From Undaria pinnatifida (lineage: Eukaryota > Sar > Phaeophyceae > Laminariales > Alariaceae): a DNA stretch of 64,000 nt. A model generated the notes under the pieces. The model had not been told where the DNA came from. It saw only the letters and a program-made list of their open reading frames with translations, and ran no database searches. Position numbers and translations under genes: made by a program. Where the stretch lies: positions 14,981,966 to 15,045,965 of the forward strand of contig JABAKD010000025.1 of NCBI GenBank assembly GCA_012845835.1, written 5' to 3'. Below are positions 1-11,660 of the stretch, piece after piece (position 1 is the stretch's first letter; every line of letters begins with the position of its first letter).

Positions 1-755
1 GTGGGTCGTTGTCGGGCTCAATTATAGGGATAACTTCGAAAGTCTCGTCGAAGGGTGCTGTTTTGACCGCGCCCGTCCTCCTCTATAAAAGCAGAGAAGG
101 AAGCAAGGCTACGGTACGGGGGGGCACCCCCGGCGTTGTCATTAACGGGTTTGAGCCATTCGCACGATTAACTACTACTTAGAACCTCTTGCACGGGCGA
201 AAACGACTTGGAAAGGTATTTTTTCCCAGGCACAACTCCTAGATCATACCACCACTCCATTGCGGATTCTTTTTTGCGAGTTTTCACCGCACGAAGCTTA
301 AGACTGCATATATATATATATAGGATCAGGTGGCTCGCTCCCACGAGGGACACAAAGCCACTGCGAAAACATTCCCCAAACAAACATTGCCCTCCATGCC
401 GTACTGGGTCAAGGCCAAAACCGCCCAGAAATGGAATAACAATGCTAGGAAAAGTCGTTTCAAAATCGCCAAATATTTGGGAAATATTCTCAGAACAAAC
501 TGAGCGCCTCAGAACGCTCGACAGTTTTGCCATATTATTGTCTGTATTACTGTCGATTTTCGTGAGGTCGGTTCTTTTTTTCTCCCAAAGGTTGTTCGGC
601 TATTGTTCGTGTTTTCCAATGAATGACATCTTGCTCCAGTCTCTGAAACATCTTGACTGTGGAATTGAAGGATACGGGGAAAACTCGCCGATTATACGGG
701 CAGCGCAAAACCTCGCCCACCGCAAGACGAAACAGACGTAATATTGCATATATAT
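1..755. other. repeat-derived DNA, no gene seen
   Basis: I see no coding region. Positions 235-365 hold a worn copy of the palindrome-ended repeat described at 10340: a 'ccattgcggattc' core followed by 'ctcgctcccacgaggg'. Two short AT microsatellites occur near 310 and 750. Frames open on both strands here, with no splice sites or codon bias I trust. Confidence 0.4.
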
Positions 756-1380
756 ATATATCTCCCCCCCCCCCCCCCCTCTTGCTCTCCCTTACTCAAA
801 CGCCCCACCAAATATCGAAATCCGCCACATTAATAAACACTTCACGCACAGGATATCACCTCATTATCTTTCGAGAGCCATCCATGCCGCTGTGTCCCCC
901 CCCCCCGCCTCGAACGCCCCTTTCTTCCCCATCACCCGCACCTTCGCCTAGACCTAGCACCACACGTATAACAAACCCCTCACCTAAAGCCCTTCCCCCC
1001 CCCCCCCCCGCCCCCCGCCCCCGCCCCCACCCCCCACCCTCCCCCCCCAACCCATCCCAACCCCACCCCCTCGAACACTCCACCCTCTCTTTACTCACTG
1101 ATTGTACGACTTATCCCAGAATATACACGATAAACTGATGTATTATTCCCAAAAATGTCACATTTATCCCCTCGAAATAATGTATAGTTTCCAGGCACAT
1201 ATCGAGCTGCCCCCCCCCCCCCCCCCCCCCCCCGCCCCCAATAATATACTGGTGCCAAAACCGTCAGATTTATCCCCTCGAAAGGATTTATAGCTTACAT
1301 GCACAAATTGCCCCTTCCCCCCCCCCCCCCCGCCCCCCCTCCAAACCCGCTCGCTTTTGATCAAAACCAGGCCCCCCCTT
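756..1380 (+). repeat. C-rich dispersed repeat, copy 1
   Basis: A long pyrimidine-strand repeat with C runs of 8 to 18 separated by conserved linkers such as 'acactccaccctctcttta' and 'tatcgagctg'. From about 1045 it is nearly identical to 5300-5690, and its first part matches 39840-40484. It joins directly to the MSFDEIF repeat, so the two may be parts of one larger element. The minus strand is correspondingly G-tract rich. The open frames it produces (poly-Pro on plus, poly-Gly on minus) are composition artefacts. Confidence 0.8.
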
Positions 1381-1650
1381 TGCCTTCACAGCTGTCAGAT
1401 TTTGTCCCCCTCAGAAAAGGGTTTTATAGTTTCCGCGCACAGACTGACTAAAATCATCCTGTTGACCCTGATAGCTACACTGTAGCTGTAAGGGGAGTCG
1501 CCGACCTATATCCTTAATGAGGACACACAACTCGTAATGCGCGCGATCGGAGTATCACACACAGCTTGCAAAGATGAGTTTCGACGAAATCTTCGATCTC
1601 ACAGCTGGAGTGTATTTTAATTTTTATAATATATATATGAAAATTTTATG
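1381..1650 (+). repeat. MSFDEIF dispersed repeat, copy 1
   Basis: A unit of about 200 bp that recurs at least eight times in the window on both strands. It runs from 'tatagtttccgcgcacagac' through 'gtcgccgacctatatcctta' to 'ctggagtgtattttaa'. Near its end an ATG opens a short frame (about 1574) reading MSFDEIFDLTAGVYFNFYN. Whether that peptide is made is unknown. This copy follows the C-rich repeat directly. Confidence 0.75.
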
Positions 1651-1702
1651 AATACGTTGCACCTTTGCAGGGGATTCTAAAAATCGGGAATATTTCGTGT
1701 AG

Positions 1703-1873
1703 TCTATAGCTCTTAATGTTGCCATTAATTTGCCGAACGACATCGTACAGCTTATTAAGCCTCAACGTAGGTTACCTATACAATCAACCTCCCGATGTCC
1801 CCGTTATCTACTGAAATATACACGTGTATGGTATCCTCGCTGGGTCATTCGTGCTCAACGGTTTGCCAAGTAA
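1703..1873 (+). other. exon-like open fragment, unknown
   Basis: A 56-codon stretch without a Met, between a TAG and a TAA, in DNA that is not obviously repeat. It is rich in Arg and Leu and overlaps a possible splice donor at its end ('gccaagtaagtcc'). I do not recognise it. It may be chance. Confidence 0.15.
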
Positions 1874-2067
1874 GTCCAAGACTCGCGGAAGGCAACTAAT
1901 TGTTGAATACCTGACCGAAGGCCCAGCAGTAACGGCGACGTCTGCCAAGACTCGCCAAGCCAGTCAAAGAACTCCAACAAATTGAGCGCCCGACAACGGG
2001 GTTAGATGGTAGGGGGGATGACAATATATCGTTATACCCCCATATTCACCACTGGGTTCGAGCTATA

Positions 2068-2520
2068 CATCACATCATATCATATCATATCATATCATAT
2101 GTCATATCATGTCATACGTCATATCATATGTCATATAATATGTTTTATCATATCATATCATATCATATCATATCATATCATATAATTTCATATCATATCA
2201 TATCATATCATATCATATAATATCATATCATATCATATCATATCATATCAGATCAGATCAGATCATATCATATCATATGATAAAATATCATATGATACCA
2301 TATCATATCATATGATATGATATATGATACCATATCATATTCCATATCATATTATATGATATGATATATCATATCATATGACATATGATATAATATCATA
2401 TGATACCATATCATATCATGATATATCATATGATATGATATGATATCATATCATATCATATCATATGATGATATGATATCATATGATTATCATATCATAT
2501 CACATCATACTATTATACTA
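2068..2520. repeat. TCATA pentanucleotide microsatellite
   Basis: About 450 bp of catat/tcata repeats. The first part reads (TCATA)n; from about 2275 both orientations (tcata and tgata) alternate, so the array is partly self-complementary. The edges fade into 'catactatcatactat' units. Confidence 0.95.
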
Positions 2521-3299
2521 TCATGCTATCATACTACTATACTCGCACGAATGATTCCGTACCACACGGACTATAATACTCGATGGGCGATATTTTGTTG
2601 ACGGTTCTTATGAATAGAATAGCCTATACTTTTCCATTGCTGATCCTTGTCACAAAATCAAAAGAACAAAAACAAAAGCTCTCAAGAACCGCAAAAGAAC
2701 TCGGGGGGTCGCTCGGACAAGTGACCCCGAGCCGCTGCCAACAGAAGCCTCAGACGGCATCCCCCTAGAGGTCATCGTTGGTAGCCCACGCCGATTCTTA
2801 CCGAGTGCAGGGCGTACGAGGTGCACCATTTTTTGCTCTTTGAGATCAGGGTGCTCACAAAGGTATAGATATCTCATCCAAACGATGGATTGTAATTCAC
2901 TCAGAGTGCAACCCGATCTATAAGCTCGTGTCCTAGATTGTACGAAAAAATACATTGCGGAAACAATTCTGACATTCCGATGATTGTTTTAATACTATTT
3001 GAACAGTGTATATATATGTTAAATTATGTTAACGAGCCCCGTCACCCAGGAAACGTTTTGGCGAAAAAGTGCCACCTCTGTCGCGGCATGCATCAGTAAT
3101 CTCAACACTTCTGACCGCTTCCGCGCGCACGTAAAAACTCACCAGCCGACAGGCGTGAGCGCTGGCAGTCAGTGGGGCCTCCCCGAGGAGCTGGGGATGT
3201 CACATTCAGCAACTCGAGCACCGCCCGGCGACCCTCCCGCCCGCTAACGTATGGCTTGCCGCACACGAACGAGCGATCGTGCCACCTACCTTCTTTCAG

Positions 3300-3446
3300 T
3301 TGTTCATGGGTGCCAAGGACAGCACCTACCTGCACCGCGTCCGCGATTGCATGATTCTCGAACGCGATTTGCACTTCTCCCAGAATGAAATCAACCAGCT
3401 ACGCGCTTGGGAAAAGCTCGCGGGATGTACTTGCCCGTTCGGGTAG
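3300..3446 (+). CDS. terminal exon of an unrecognised gene
   Basis: A strong acceptor (polypyrimidine 'ccttctttcag') is followed by 48 codons ending in TAG at 3444-3446. The peptide starts LFMGAKDSTYLHRVRD and ends AWEKLAGCTCPFG. It is amphipathic, with normal amino-acid balance and mostly C- or G-ending codons, and looks much more protein-like than the opposite strand. No ATG start is expected because this would be the last exon. The upstream 300 bp is repeat-rich and I cannot place the preceding exon, so the gene may be truncated by insertions. I do not recognise the family. The paired cysteines (CTC) near the C terminus are a small distinguishing mark. Confidence 0.45.
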   Translation: MFMGAKDSTYLHRVRDCMILERDLHFSQNEINQLRAWEKLAGCTCPFG

Positions 3447-4322
3447 GCCCAAACCTCTGACGCTCTCCACATGAAAATAAAGCTAGTACAGGGAGACACC
3501 CTACCACAAGACACGAACCCTCTCTGCGGTGGCTGTGACTACCGTTTCCTTAGCGGGACAAAAGATACCACGCCAAAGGCAACCTACGGGGGGTCCTCAT
3601 CGAGTTCATTCCGTAGCACTCTGTCAATCTCTGTTCCCACGCCCACGACCATGCAGTTCGACGCGGGTATATATCCCACCCGCGTACGTCTCAGTAACAA
3701 ATACTTTGAACACCGCAAAAAAAAACCGCGGAGTGTTGATTGTTGTGCACGAATCAGCCAGCGGCACGCCATGAACTCCAACACTTCTCTCAGAACCTTG
3801 GTCTGATTCGGTAACCTATTTACAGCCAAGGCGCCTTCCCTTGCGCACTATTTTCGTTCACGCAAGACGGTGGCCACAGTAGAGAGGTTACCCCCTCTTG
3901 CTACTAAGTTGTCACCGCTCGCCCGAGTAACTCGGCACCTCAATCAAAGTATTTAGGCCATTTGCTCCTCGGCGCGGCGTAGGTAACTAATCCCCATGGT
4001 GATTTTCATATATATATGATAGCAAACAAAACACCCACACGAACCGTTTATATGACCAAAACAACAATAGTGGGGTCACCAGCGCGAGCGACCCGAGCCG
4101 CAGCGATGAGTGGTAGCACCGAAGCACATATGACCCGTCCCCCTAACGCAGACACGGGGTCCCAGATATTCAGCTTTCCCGAGCTGTTTTTCCCGGTGCT
4201 TCCTCCGAGCGACGGTAACGCGAGGGTCTCCACTAACCGCGCTGCCGCCTCCTTGCTCCCTGTTCCTCAGGGCGCATCACAAGATACACGAGGAGCAGGT
4301 GGTGTGTGTTTGTACAACACAG

Positions 4323-4556
4323 GGAGTTCCGTATGAGCGGGGTTGCATGAGGCAGTCACGCGCCCCCCGGCCAGATCGCCATGAGAATTTCTGTACTTTG
4401 TTGTTGTGTTTGTTGACCACACACAGGCGGTGTGTATATTCGTACGAGGGGTCATTCTGTATGTGAGAGGTAGTGAATGAGGCAGTCACACGCCCCCCGA
4501 TCCCTTCGCCATGGGAATTTCCATAACTATTTTGTCATATTTGTTGACCACCATGC
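4323..4556. repeat. two-copy tandem duplication, about 125 bp
   Basis: Two diverged units share 'gaggcagtcac(g/a)cgccccccg', 'cgccatg(a/g)gaatttc' and 'tttgttgaccac'. Simple local duplication with no coding content that I can support. Confidence 0.7.
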
Positions 4557-5279
4557 ACTGGATCGTATATCACTAGCGAATTTGCCGCTTCCCCTTGGTC
4601 AACCGATGGGCCGCTTCGACCAACCGCCCGTGTTAGTTAGTCATCTGGCTTTGCGACCTAGCTTTGGTCGCGCGGCCACGACGATATGCTGCCAGTCCAA
4701 GGCGCGAAGTACAACGGGGACAAGACATGCTGGCTAGGTTTTTGTTCTGGATGACGGAGATCAATAGCCCAAAATCCCCGGGACGACATTCTTGTTTTTT
4801 CACTATGCTTTTTTTGTATATTATATAGACTAAATATATCTATGGATAGGTCATGGGTTTCCGGCGAGGATACCGTAGGGGGGCTCCCTTTGGGGGGATG
4901 GCTCGGGTCACTCGCTCGAGTGACCCCCAGTTCCTTTGCGTGCAATACGGGTTCGTGAGGTTTTTTAAGTCGTAAAAAATCAATCGGAAATGGAATGGCA
5001 AGATACGCTGGCTGGGCGACAAACAGTATCGTTTAATTAATATATTTTGTTTTTTAATTAGTTTAATTTAATTGAATTGAATTTTATTTTTTTAAGGTAG
5101 AACTTTAGCGTGATATCTATTAGACCACTAATACCGTCTTCATACTTCCGATATATACCAAAACACGCCACTATGGTGAAAAATGAAGTAAAAAAAATAT
5201 ATTATAAACCACCCCCAGGTGAAGAAAACTTACTTACGCACGTAACAACAAGTACCAACAACCCTGACCAAGCCATCCA

Positions 5280-5690
5280 TCCGCAAACCATCCACCATAT
5301 ACCCCCCACCCTCCCCCCCCAACCCATCCCAACCCCACCCCCTCGAACACTCCACCCTCTCTTTACTCACTGATTGTACGACTTACCCCAGAATATACAC
5401 GATAAACTGATGTATTATTTCCAAAAATGTCACATTTGTCCCCTCGAAATAATGTATAGTTTCCAGGCACATATCGAGCTGCCCCCCCCCCCCCCCCGCC
5501 CCCAATAATATACTGGTGCCAAAACCGTCAGATTTATCCCCTCGAAAGGATTTATAGCTTACATGCACAAATTGCCCTTTCCCCCCCCCCCCCCCCCCCC
5601 CGCCCCCCTCCAAACCCGCTCGCTTTTGATCAAAACCAGGCCCCCCCTTTGCCTTCACAGCTGTCAGATTTTGTCCCCCTCAGAAACGGG
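5280..5690 (+). repeat. C-rich dispersed repeat, copy 2
   Basis: Nearly identical to 1045-1380, differing mainly in C-run lengths. It contains 'gatcaaaaccaggccccccc', the uninterrupted form of the site that the DIRS-type element occupies at 40484/46700. It runs straight into the fold-back repeat that follows. Confidence 0.8.
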
Positions 5691-6145
5691 TTTTATAGTT
5701 TCCGCGCACAGACTGACTAAAATCATCCTGTTGACCCTGATAGCTACACTGTAGCTGTAAGGGGAGTCGCCGACCTATATCCTTAATGAGGACACACAAC
5801 TCGTAATGCGCGCGATCGGAGTATCACACACAGCTTGCAAAGATGAGTTTCGACGAAATCTTCGATCTCACAGCTGGAGTGTATTTTAATTTTTATAATA
5901 TATGGTAGAGCTATAAAATAAAAATTAAAATACACTCCACCAGCTGTGAGATCGAACATTTTGCCGAAACTCATCTTTGCAAGCTGTGTGTGATACTCCG
6001 ATCGCGCGTATTACGGGTTGTGTGTCCTCATTGAGGATATAGGTCGGCGACTTCCCTTACAACTACAGTGTTGTAGCTAGCAGGGTCAACAGGGTGATGT
6101 TAGGCGGTCTGTGCGCGGAAACTATAAAACCCTGCAATATAAACT
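5691..6145. repeat. fold-back: two MSFDEIF repeats head to head
   Basis: The plus copy (5691-5906) is followed within about 25 bp by an inverted copy (to about 6145), giving two arms of roughly 220 bp around the spacer 'atggtagagctataaaat'. The arms differ by substitutions and a 3-base insertion in the short frame (the inverted copy reads MSFGKMFDLTAGGVYF). Transcribed, this would form a long hairpin. Confidence 0.8.
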
Positions 6146-6329
6146 ATTATAGTGGAAACTACAGAAAGAAATTTATAAAATAAATAGATATGATGCTAGA
6201 TTACTTCGAAATTCCCCACCTAGAGTAAAAATACTAGTCTAGACTAACACCAATCATTGTAGTGGAGAAAAACATTTGTTTATAAAACAATAGGGCCGCT
6301 CCCATTAACAAATTTTACCCACACATAGT

Positions 6330-7095
6330 ATAGTACAAGTACCAGCAAGCAGCTTCAAAATATGAGCATTGACCCGTAATTCGTCGAACTCACACCTGGT
6401 AAAATGTTAGAGTGACAGCGTGTCAATTTGGTGTCCCACAGAGTTTTTATTATCATATATAGACCATATATATTTGGGGGGGAGTAGCCGACTTTCATTT
6501 TCGAATGCTGTATTAAGAGTAACATATAAGATAACTATTAATATTCTGTATTCGTACTCCTCCCGATATTAAAGCCGGGGGGGAGAAAAAACAAAATTAA
6601 CCGCCTACCATACATATGATAGAGAAGTATACTGGCGATATTAAAGCCGGGGGGGAGAAAAAACGAAATTAACCGCCTACCATACATACGATAGAGAAGT
6701 ATACTGGAAACTACAGTATACTGTAATAAATTTATAAAATAGATGTTGATGTTAGATCTAGGTGAAAATTGCCCACCCAAAGTAAAAATACCAACACTTA
6801 ACATTTTATGTAGTGAACAAGAAATAGGACCCCTCCTAATAAAAACTCACCCATATAGAGAAGTAGTACATTACAAGTACCAACAACGCAGCTTGCAAAG
6901 ATTAATATTGACTTGAAATTCGTCGAACTCACGGCTGACGTCCTTGAAATATTTTTAACAGAACAATATGATCCCTCCCATTATGAAAAAACGCACGCAC
7001 ATAGTATATTACAAGTACCAACAACGCACTTGCAAAGATGAGTATTGACCCGAAATTCGTCGAACTCACGGCTGACGTTCTTGGAATATATATAA
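6330..7095 (+). repeat. diverged MSFDEIF relatives and a 72-bp tandem duplication
   Basis: Three old relatives of the MSFDEIF unit lie near 6340-6420, 6880-6950 and 7005-7095. The last reads MSIDPKFVELTADVLGIYI, alignable to the consensus with one codon insertion. Between them, 6564-6707 is a 72-bp tandem duplication ('attaaagccggggggga'). An earlier frame has a stop after MSIDP, so not all copies are open. Confidence 0.6.
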
Positions 7096-7379
7096 AAAAC
7101 TATATTGTCAGCGAGACAAGGAGTTACCCTCATCATGCGAGTATGTATGATAGTATGCATGAATGTATGGTAGCTCAAACCCCAAGGGAGAAACTAGGGG
7201 TATGATACAGCACGATACTACAACACGGACGCATGCTAAGATATAGAGGTAGCGCGTTTGTTTGGTGTGAAATGTTTTCTGAATGACGGGGCTCCTTAAC
7301 CAAAAAGATCTCGTCGGAAATATCCCTAGGCCATTTGGTTTTGCAAGATTCTCGTCTTACACACTAGTTCAGCAGAGCG

Positions 7380-8420
7380 CAGCGCCGTGCGGTGCCGTGC
7401 TTTGCCATGCTGCGAGCTTCGCTGTGCCTTTACTACTTTTTGCATGCCAGTAAAATACCAAGTATCATACCGCTTACAGGTACTACTATTACCACGCCAG
7501 GTTTGTATATGCGTTGATGTATCACAAATAATGCACCCCCAGCTCAGGTCAGCTCGGCTATATAGAGCTCAGCAGCGCAGCGCAGTGCGGTGCCGTGCCT
7601 TGCCCTTCGTTTTGAGGTGTTGTGTCGTGCGGCGTTGTGCGTTCTTTTGGGCATATAGCAGTTTGTTGTACCAGGTATGATACAGGTACCAGGTACCATT
7701 ATGTACGTGTTGTGTACTCGTCTTCTTGCTTTCTTCAATTGTGATTGTCCTCTCTCGGTCCCCGTGTTTCCCCATCCCTGAAAATACCACGCGTACTGCC
7801 GTTCAGAACGTGACATCAACAAGCGCACAGCACAGCGCAGGGCAATTAGCTCTGCACAAGCACCTCAACTACTACTACTTCGCACCAAATAATCTCGGGC
7901 CTCTCCTTCCTGCCCTCTTTACGTGTCTCAGTTGCATCCTTCCTTGCGCGAGCGGAGCTCTGTGCTTTCTTAAGAACAATACGGCGTACGACCAGGTATT
8001 AGGCGAAGTACCATGGTACCAGGTACCGGTAGTACGTGTGTATACTCGTGTTGTTGCTTTCGTCGTTGATTTTGTTCTCCATCTCGGTCTTCTTAGCGGT
8101 TTTTTCATCGCAAACTACACGCGTACTACTGCCGATCAGAACGTAACATCGCCAACATACAGCACATCACAGACAGGGCGACCAGCTCCGCACAAGTAAG
8201 TACCTCTTAGCATTATCAAATCGCTAATTGCACTATCTTATGGGCCTCTTCTTCCTGCCTTCTTCACATTTAGTTGAAACTTCCTTGCGCGAGCGTAGCG
8301 GGCGGCGTCAGCCGCTCGCGGAGCGGAGCCGTTGTGTGGCATATGAATACTTAACGGTACCGGGTACTAGAGGCGTTCCGTTACTTGAATCGAATGAGGT
8401 GTTGGGTGTGTGATGAAATC
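7380..8420 (+). repeat. degenerate tandem repeat, roughly 0.3 kb unit
   Basis: Units share 'caggtaccaggtacc', 'gttcagaacgt(g/a)acatc' and 'ttccttgcgcgagcg'. One reading of the plus strand gives a hydrophobic stretch followed by ANYTRTTADQNVTS and a donor-like 'cacaagtaagtacc' at about 8195, so a decayed membrane-protein exon may underlie the repeat. Stops interrupt most units. I treat it as repeat. Confidence 0.55.
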
Positions 8421-8439
8421 GGGACTTCTCACGAGTCAT

Positions 8440-8625
8440 GATCTGGCCTTCGTGTCGGGTCAAGAGGGCTTCAAAACCTTGCGGGCCAAGTCTGGTCGGG
8501 TATTGAGGAAGTGTTCGAAATCTCACGGGTCGGGTCGGGTCGGGTCAGGAGGCTTTCAAATGTCACGGGTCGGTTCGGGCCACCCTGAAACGATCCGGCC
8601 CGCGCGAAAATGACCCGACCCGAGA
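8440..8625. repeat. CGGGT-type low-complexity repeat
   Basis: Short runs of 'gggtcgggtcgggtc' interspersed with related 'ccgacccga' in the other orientation. The same motif dominates 12540-12965. Confidence 0.75.
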
Positions 8626-9720
8626 AATGCCCTAGGTATTCTCTCGGTGTTGCCTCATAACCACGATATGGGACGCTAGCTACGAGAGGGTTTTTTTTTT
8701 TGTCGGGATATTTCAGACCAAACGGGGGGGGGGGGTTACTCAGCTGAAAAAAACACATGCTATGCCCGGCAGAGTGTCACGTTTTTGTTTTTTGAGTTTC
8801 CTGATATAAGGAGGTCTACACACCCCACACACAAAAACTGTTATTTACATAATTGAAAGCAAATGTACAACCCTGATTTGAACAATCCCATGACCTAGGC
8901 GAAGAAAACAATAGCGCTTCAAACAAAGGGTACCGCTACGCACGAAATAACCGCATGAAATAAACGACACTCGAGACGTTTAAGGCGTCCACAGAACACC
9001 ATTAAACCCGGATGTCAAAGCTTTGTACTCATTTCCGCATGATGTTTTACCCCACGCCCAGTCCCTTCTATCCGGGAATTTTGCCAACGAAAACCTTAGA
9101 ACCAAAACACGACGCCCAACCACATAGTCTATAGTTAGAACGCTTAAGCCCTTGTTGCGACGTGCACTAGGCTGTGCTCTGTTGTTAACACCGCCTTCAA
9201 CATTAAGGACTACCCCGAGTCGGTTTGACACATGAGAACCGGATCATACGCGCTCAGCTCTCGACTCAAGTCGAAGAAATCGTGTGAGTTCTTAGGCGGT
9301 TTTGAATGGATGGGAGGGAAATATGAATAAAGAAACAGCAAGACAACTGCTCTAGCCTGCCAGGTATTTCTTCTCCATCCTGACCATAGTATAACTATTT
9401 AGGACAGACGCAGGGTGAACCAATGCGTCACCCTACGGGAGAGGAACTCTTCAATTTTGGTGCCAAACGTTTGTGACCGGTCTGACCGGTTGAGCTCCTC
9501 AACAGCTAAGGAACCATGGGTTAGTCTGACACTTCTGTCTACTAGTTGGTGTGTTCTGGGACTACAGGCATATAAGGGTTAGTTGCGTTGCGCGAACGAA
9601 CGACTTCGAAGTCATATTTCGGTTGAGAAACTTCCGCTGCACCCCTGCCGTGAGATGACTGCATTTATAACATATAAACATACAAACGTACAAACATGTA
9701 CCTGTAGCTGCCTCTATGTG
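8626..9720. other. no gene seen
   Basis: Mixed sequence with a G run at 8725 and scattered dispersed-repeat scraps (for example 'ttcgaagtcatatttcgg' near 9610, shared with 36010 and 58510). No exon with credible splice sites was found. Confidence 0.4.
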
Positions 9721-9724
9721 AAAC

Positions 9725-10119
9725 AACAGAGTTTTCAGAAAAATGGGAACGGAGCCTAAAATGAGAACCAAGCGTTATCTCCAGAACCATGTGGTGTATC
9801 AGAGAACCGAAATGATCCAGCGAAACCCCTTGGCCAGCCCTGTGAGAGGAGCTCGTCAGAACGGTCATGCTCCATCTCATGCCTTCGGGTGGGCGCAAAA
9901 AGCGATATACGCTGGTTCTATGGTGATCTCTCTAGATGCTGGCTACCGAGGCGATGCCGAGGACTTCCAGCCTGAGCGACAGCTCATTCGAAGGCTGCTG
10001 TACAGCCCCACAGGACTGTCATTTATTTTTTTTTGAGTTGTACATAATTAGTTTGCTTTCTAAAAAAAACCGTTCGTTCTCATTTTAGGCTCCGTTCCCA
10101 TTTTTCAGAAAACTCTGTT
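9725..10119. mobile_element. MITE with 44-bp terminal inverted repeats
   Basis: The ends are 44-bp inverted repeats (9725-9768 and 10076-10119) with one mismatch, starting AACAGAGTTTTC. Both flanks carry AAAC (9721-9724 and 10120-10123), a 4-bp target duplication. The 395-bp element is too small for a transposase. Its interior (about 9743-10036) is open on the plus strand and reads like captured coding sequence, containing SLDAGYRGDAEDFQPE. Near-identical arms and a clean duplication indicate a fairly recent insertion. I cannot assign a superfamily; 4-bp duplications occur in several. Confidence 0.85.
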
Positions 10120-10339
10120 AAACCCTCTCATCATGCATATCATGTGTACATAATGGAATATACAGGAATGCCTGACCCCCGAGTAGGATATTCACAACAG
10201 ACGACGCACGAGGGCGCAGACCTTCGTGAGAGAACAATCCCACGACATTGTTGCGCCTTAACTTGCATCCACGCCAAGGCTACGGTAGAGGCGGTATCCA
10301 AATTTTCGCTATCGGGTCTGAGCTTATCAGTACTACCAT

Positions 10340-10515
10340 GCTCGCACGAGTGACTCCACAGCTCACTTACAAGATGACGTCAGGCGATTTGTTTGTCGCA
10401 GTTTAGCTAACTATCCCATTCGGGATGCACATCGGAAATTGAAACACCGCGAAAGCCTATGACCGCGCAAGGAACAGGGGGGTCACTTGCGCGAGTAACT
10501 CCGAGCCGCCGCCGC
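10340..10515 (+). repeat. palindrome-ended dispersed repeat, copy A
   Basis: Type copy of a family of about 175 bp. Each end carries a near-palindrome of the form CACTCGCGCGAGTG followed by AC. The interior holds 'ttccattgcggattc'-like and 'accgcaaaggaacagggggg'-like boxes. No coding capacity. The family occurs in both orientations and may be a MITE or SINE. Confidence 0.65.
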
Positions 10516-10699
10516 AAAAAAATAAATAAATAAATAATCCCCCCACCGCAGCATTGGTGTTGACACAACGCACGACGCATGGTACACCCATTTCTAACTC
10601 AGGCTACTGCACGGTACCATAGTGTCATAGGGTACCCCTTTTTCGTCACAGGGTTAGAGCTCTCATACTATCATACTATCATACTATCATGCTTATCAT

Positions 10700-10880
10700 A
10701 CTCGCCCGAGTGACCGTGTACCTCGCAGACAAAAGCACTTGAGGCGAACGGTTTTGGCGCAGCCTAGCTTTACATTCCGTTGCGGATTCACATCGCAAAC
10801 AAAAACACGGTGCGCGAATGCTTAAGACCCCACCGAAACGAGGGATCACTTTGCGCGAGTGACCCCACAAGCCTCGGCCA
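10700..10880 (+). repeat. palindrome-ended dispersed repeat, copy B
   Basis: Starts 'ctcgcccgagtgaccgtg' and ends 'ttgcgcgagtgacccc', with the interior 'cattccgttgcggattcaca'. It lies 185 bp downstream of copy A, in the same orientation. Confidence 0.65.
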
Positions 10881-11269
10881 CAACGAAAATCAAAAGTGAC
10901 CCCCTTACCTTACCGTACGTATCGTAGCCCGAGTGTTGTTCTCCAGCTGCTCTTTTGACGGGCTCCATACCGTGCTCAAACACAGTCGTTGGGGGAAACC
11001 AAGAGCTCAACGCGACCACCAGTGCCATGGCATAGGCAGAAAACGAATCAGATTGCAAACCGAGCACGACAATTCCGACGACATCCAGTTAAAACGCCAT
11101 GTGATTTGGAAGATATGACTCGTGCCACGGTAGAGATCCACCCCAATTCTACTGAGGATCCAATTATTTTCGGAATATTTATTCCCCACCCAACAACTAA
11201 TTTTGAAGGGAAAAATGAAATAGATGTACGACCTTATCGGCAATTCAATTGCCCGGGTATTCAAACGAA

Positions 11270-11440
11270 AACCTTGTGAAGAAAGAGCGATTTTCCGACG
11301 ATTTTTGGTGAAAGAGCATCGTCGTTCGGAAACAAAAAAAATAAGATATAAAACGACGCTACCTCTATCGTAGAACACTCCATATTTCACCGAACAAAAC
11401 GCCACCGTTCTCGCAGCAGGCGTTCCACTAGAACATCGTC
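11270..11440 (-). repeat. CTAGGCCATGGG-family repeat fragment
   Basis: Part of the family described at 26430: 'gaaagagcgattttccgacg' and 'acgctacctctatcgtag' mark it. Reads on the minus strand relative to the 26430 copy. Confidence 0.4.
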
Positions 11441-11483
11441 GAATTTTACGTTTGGCCAAGACTCCGATAGGGGGATCCTTTTT

Positions 11484-11660
11484 GGCCCGGGGTCAGTCGC
11501 GCGAGTGACCCCCTGTTCCTCTGCGGTCTTGAGCTTTCGTGGTGCCATTCTAATTTCGCGGCGTGAATCTGCAACGCAATAATTATCCACGCTGCGCCCC
11601 AAGCGTGCCGCGTAAAGTCATTTCGTAAGTGAGGTATAGAGTCAATCTTGCGAATGACTC
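11484..11660 (-). repeat. palindrome-ended dispersed repeat, copy C
   Basis: Inverted relative to copy A. Begins 'gggtcagtcgcgcgagtgac' and ends near 'cttgcgaatgactc'. Confidence 0.6.

Noticed and set aside
856-1364. Poly-Gly and poly-Pro ORFs
   Set aside because: Products of C-run composition, repeated wherever the C-rich element occurs.
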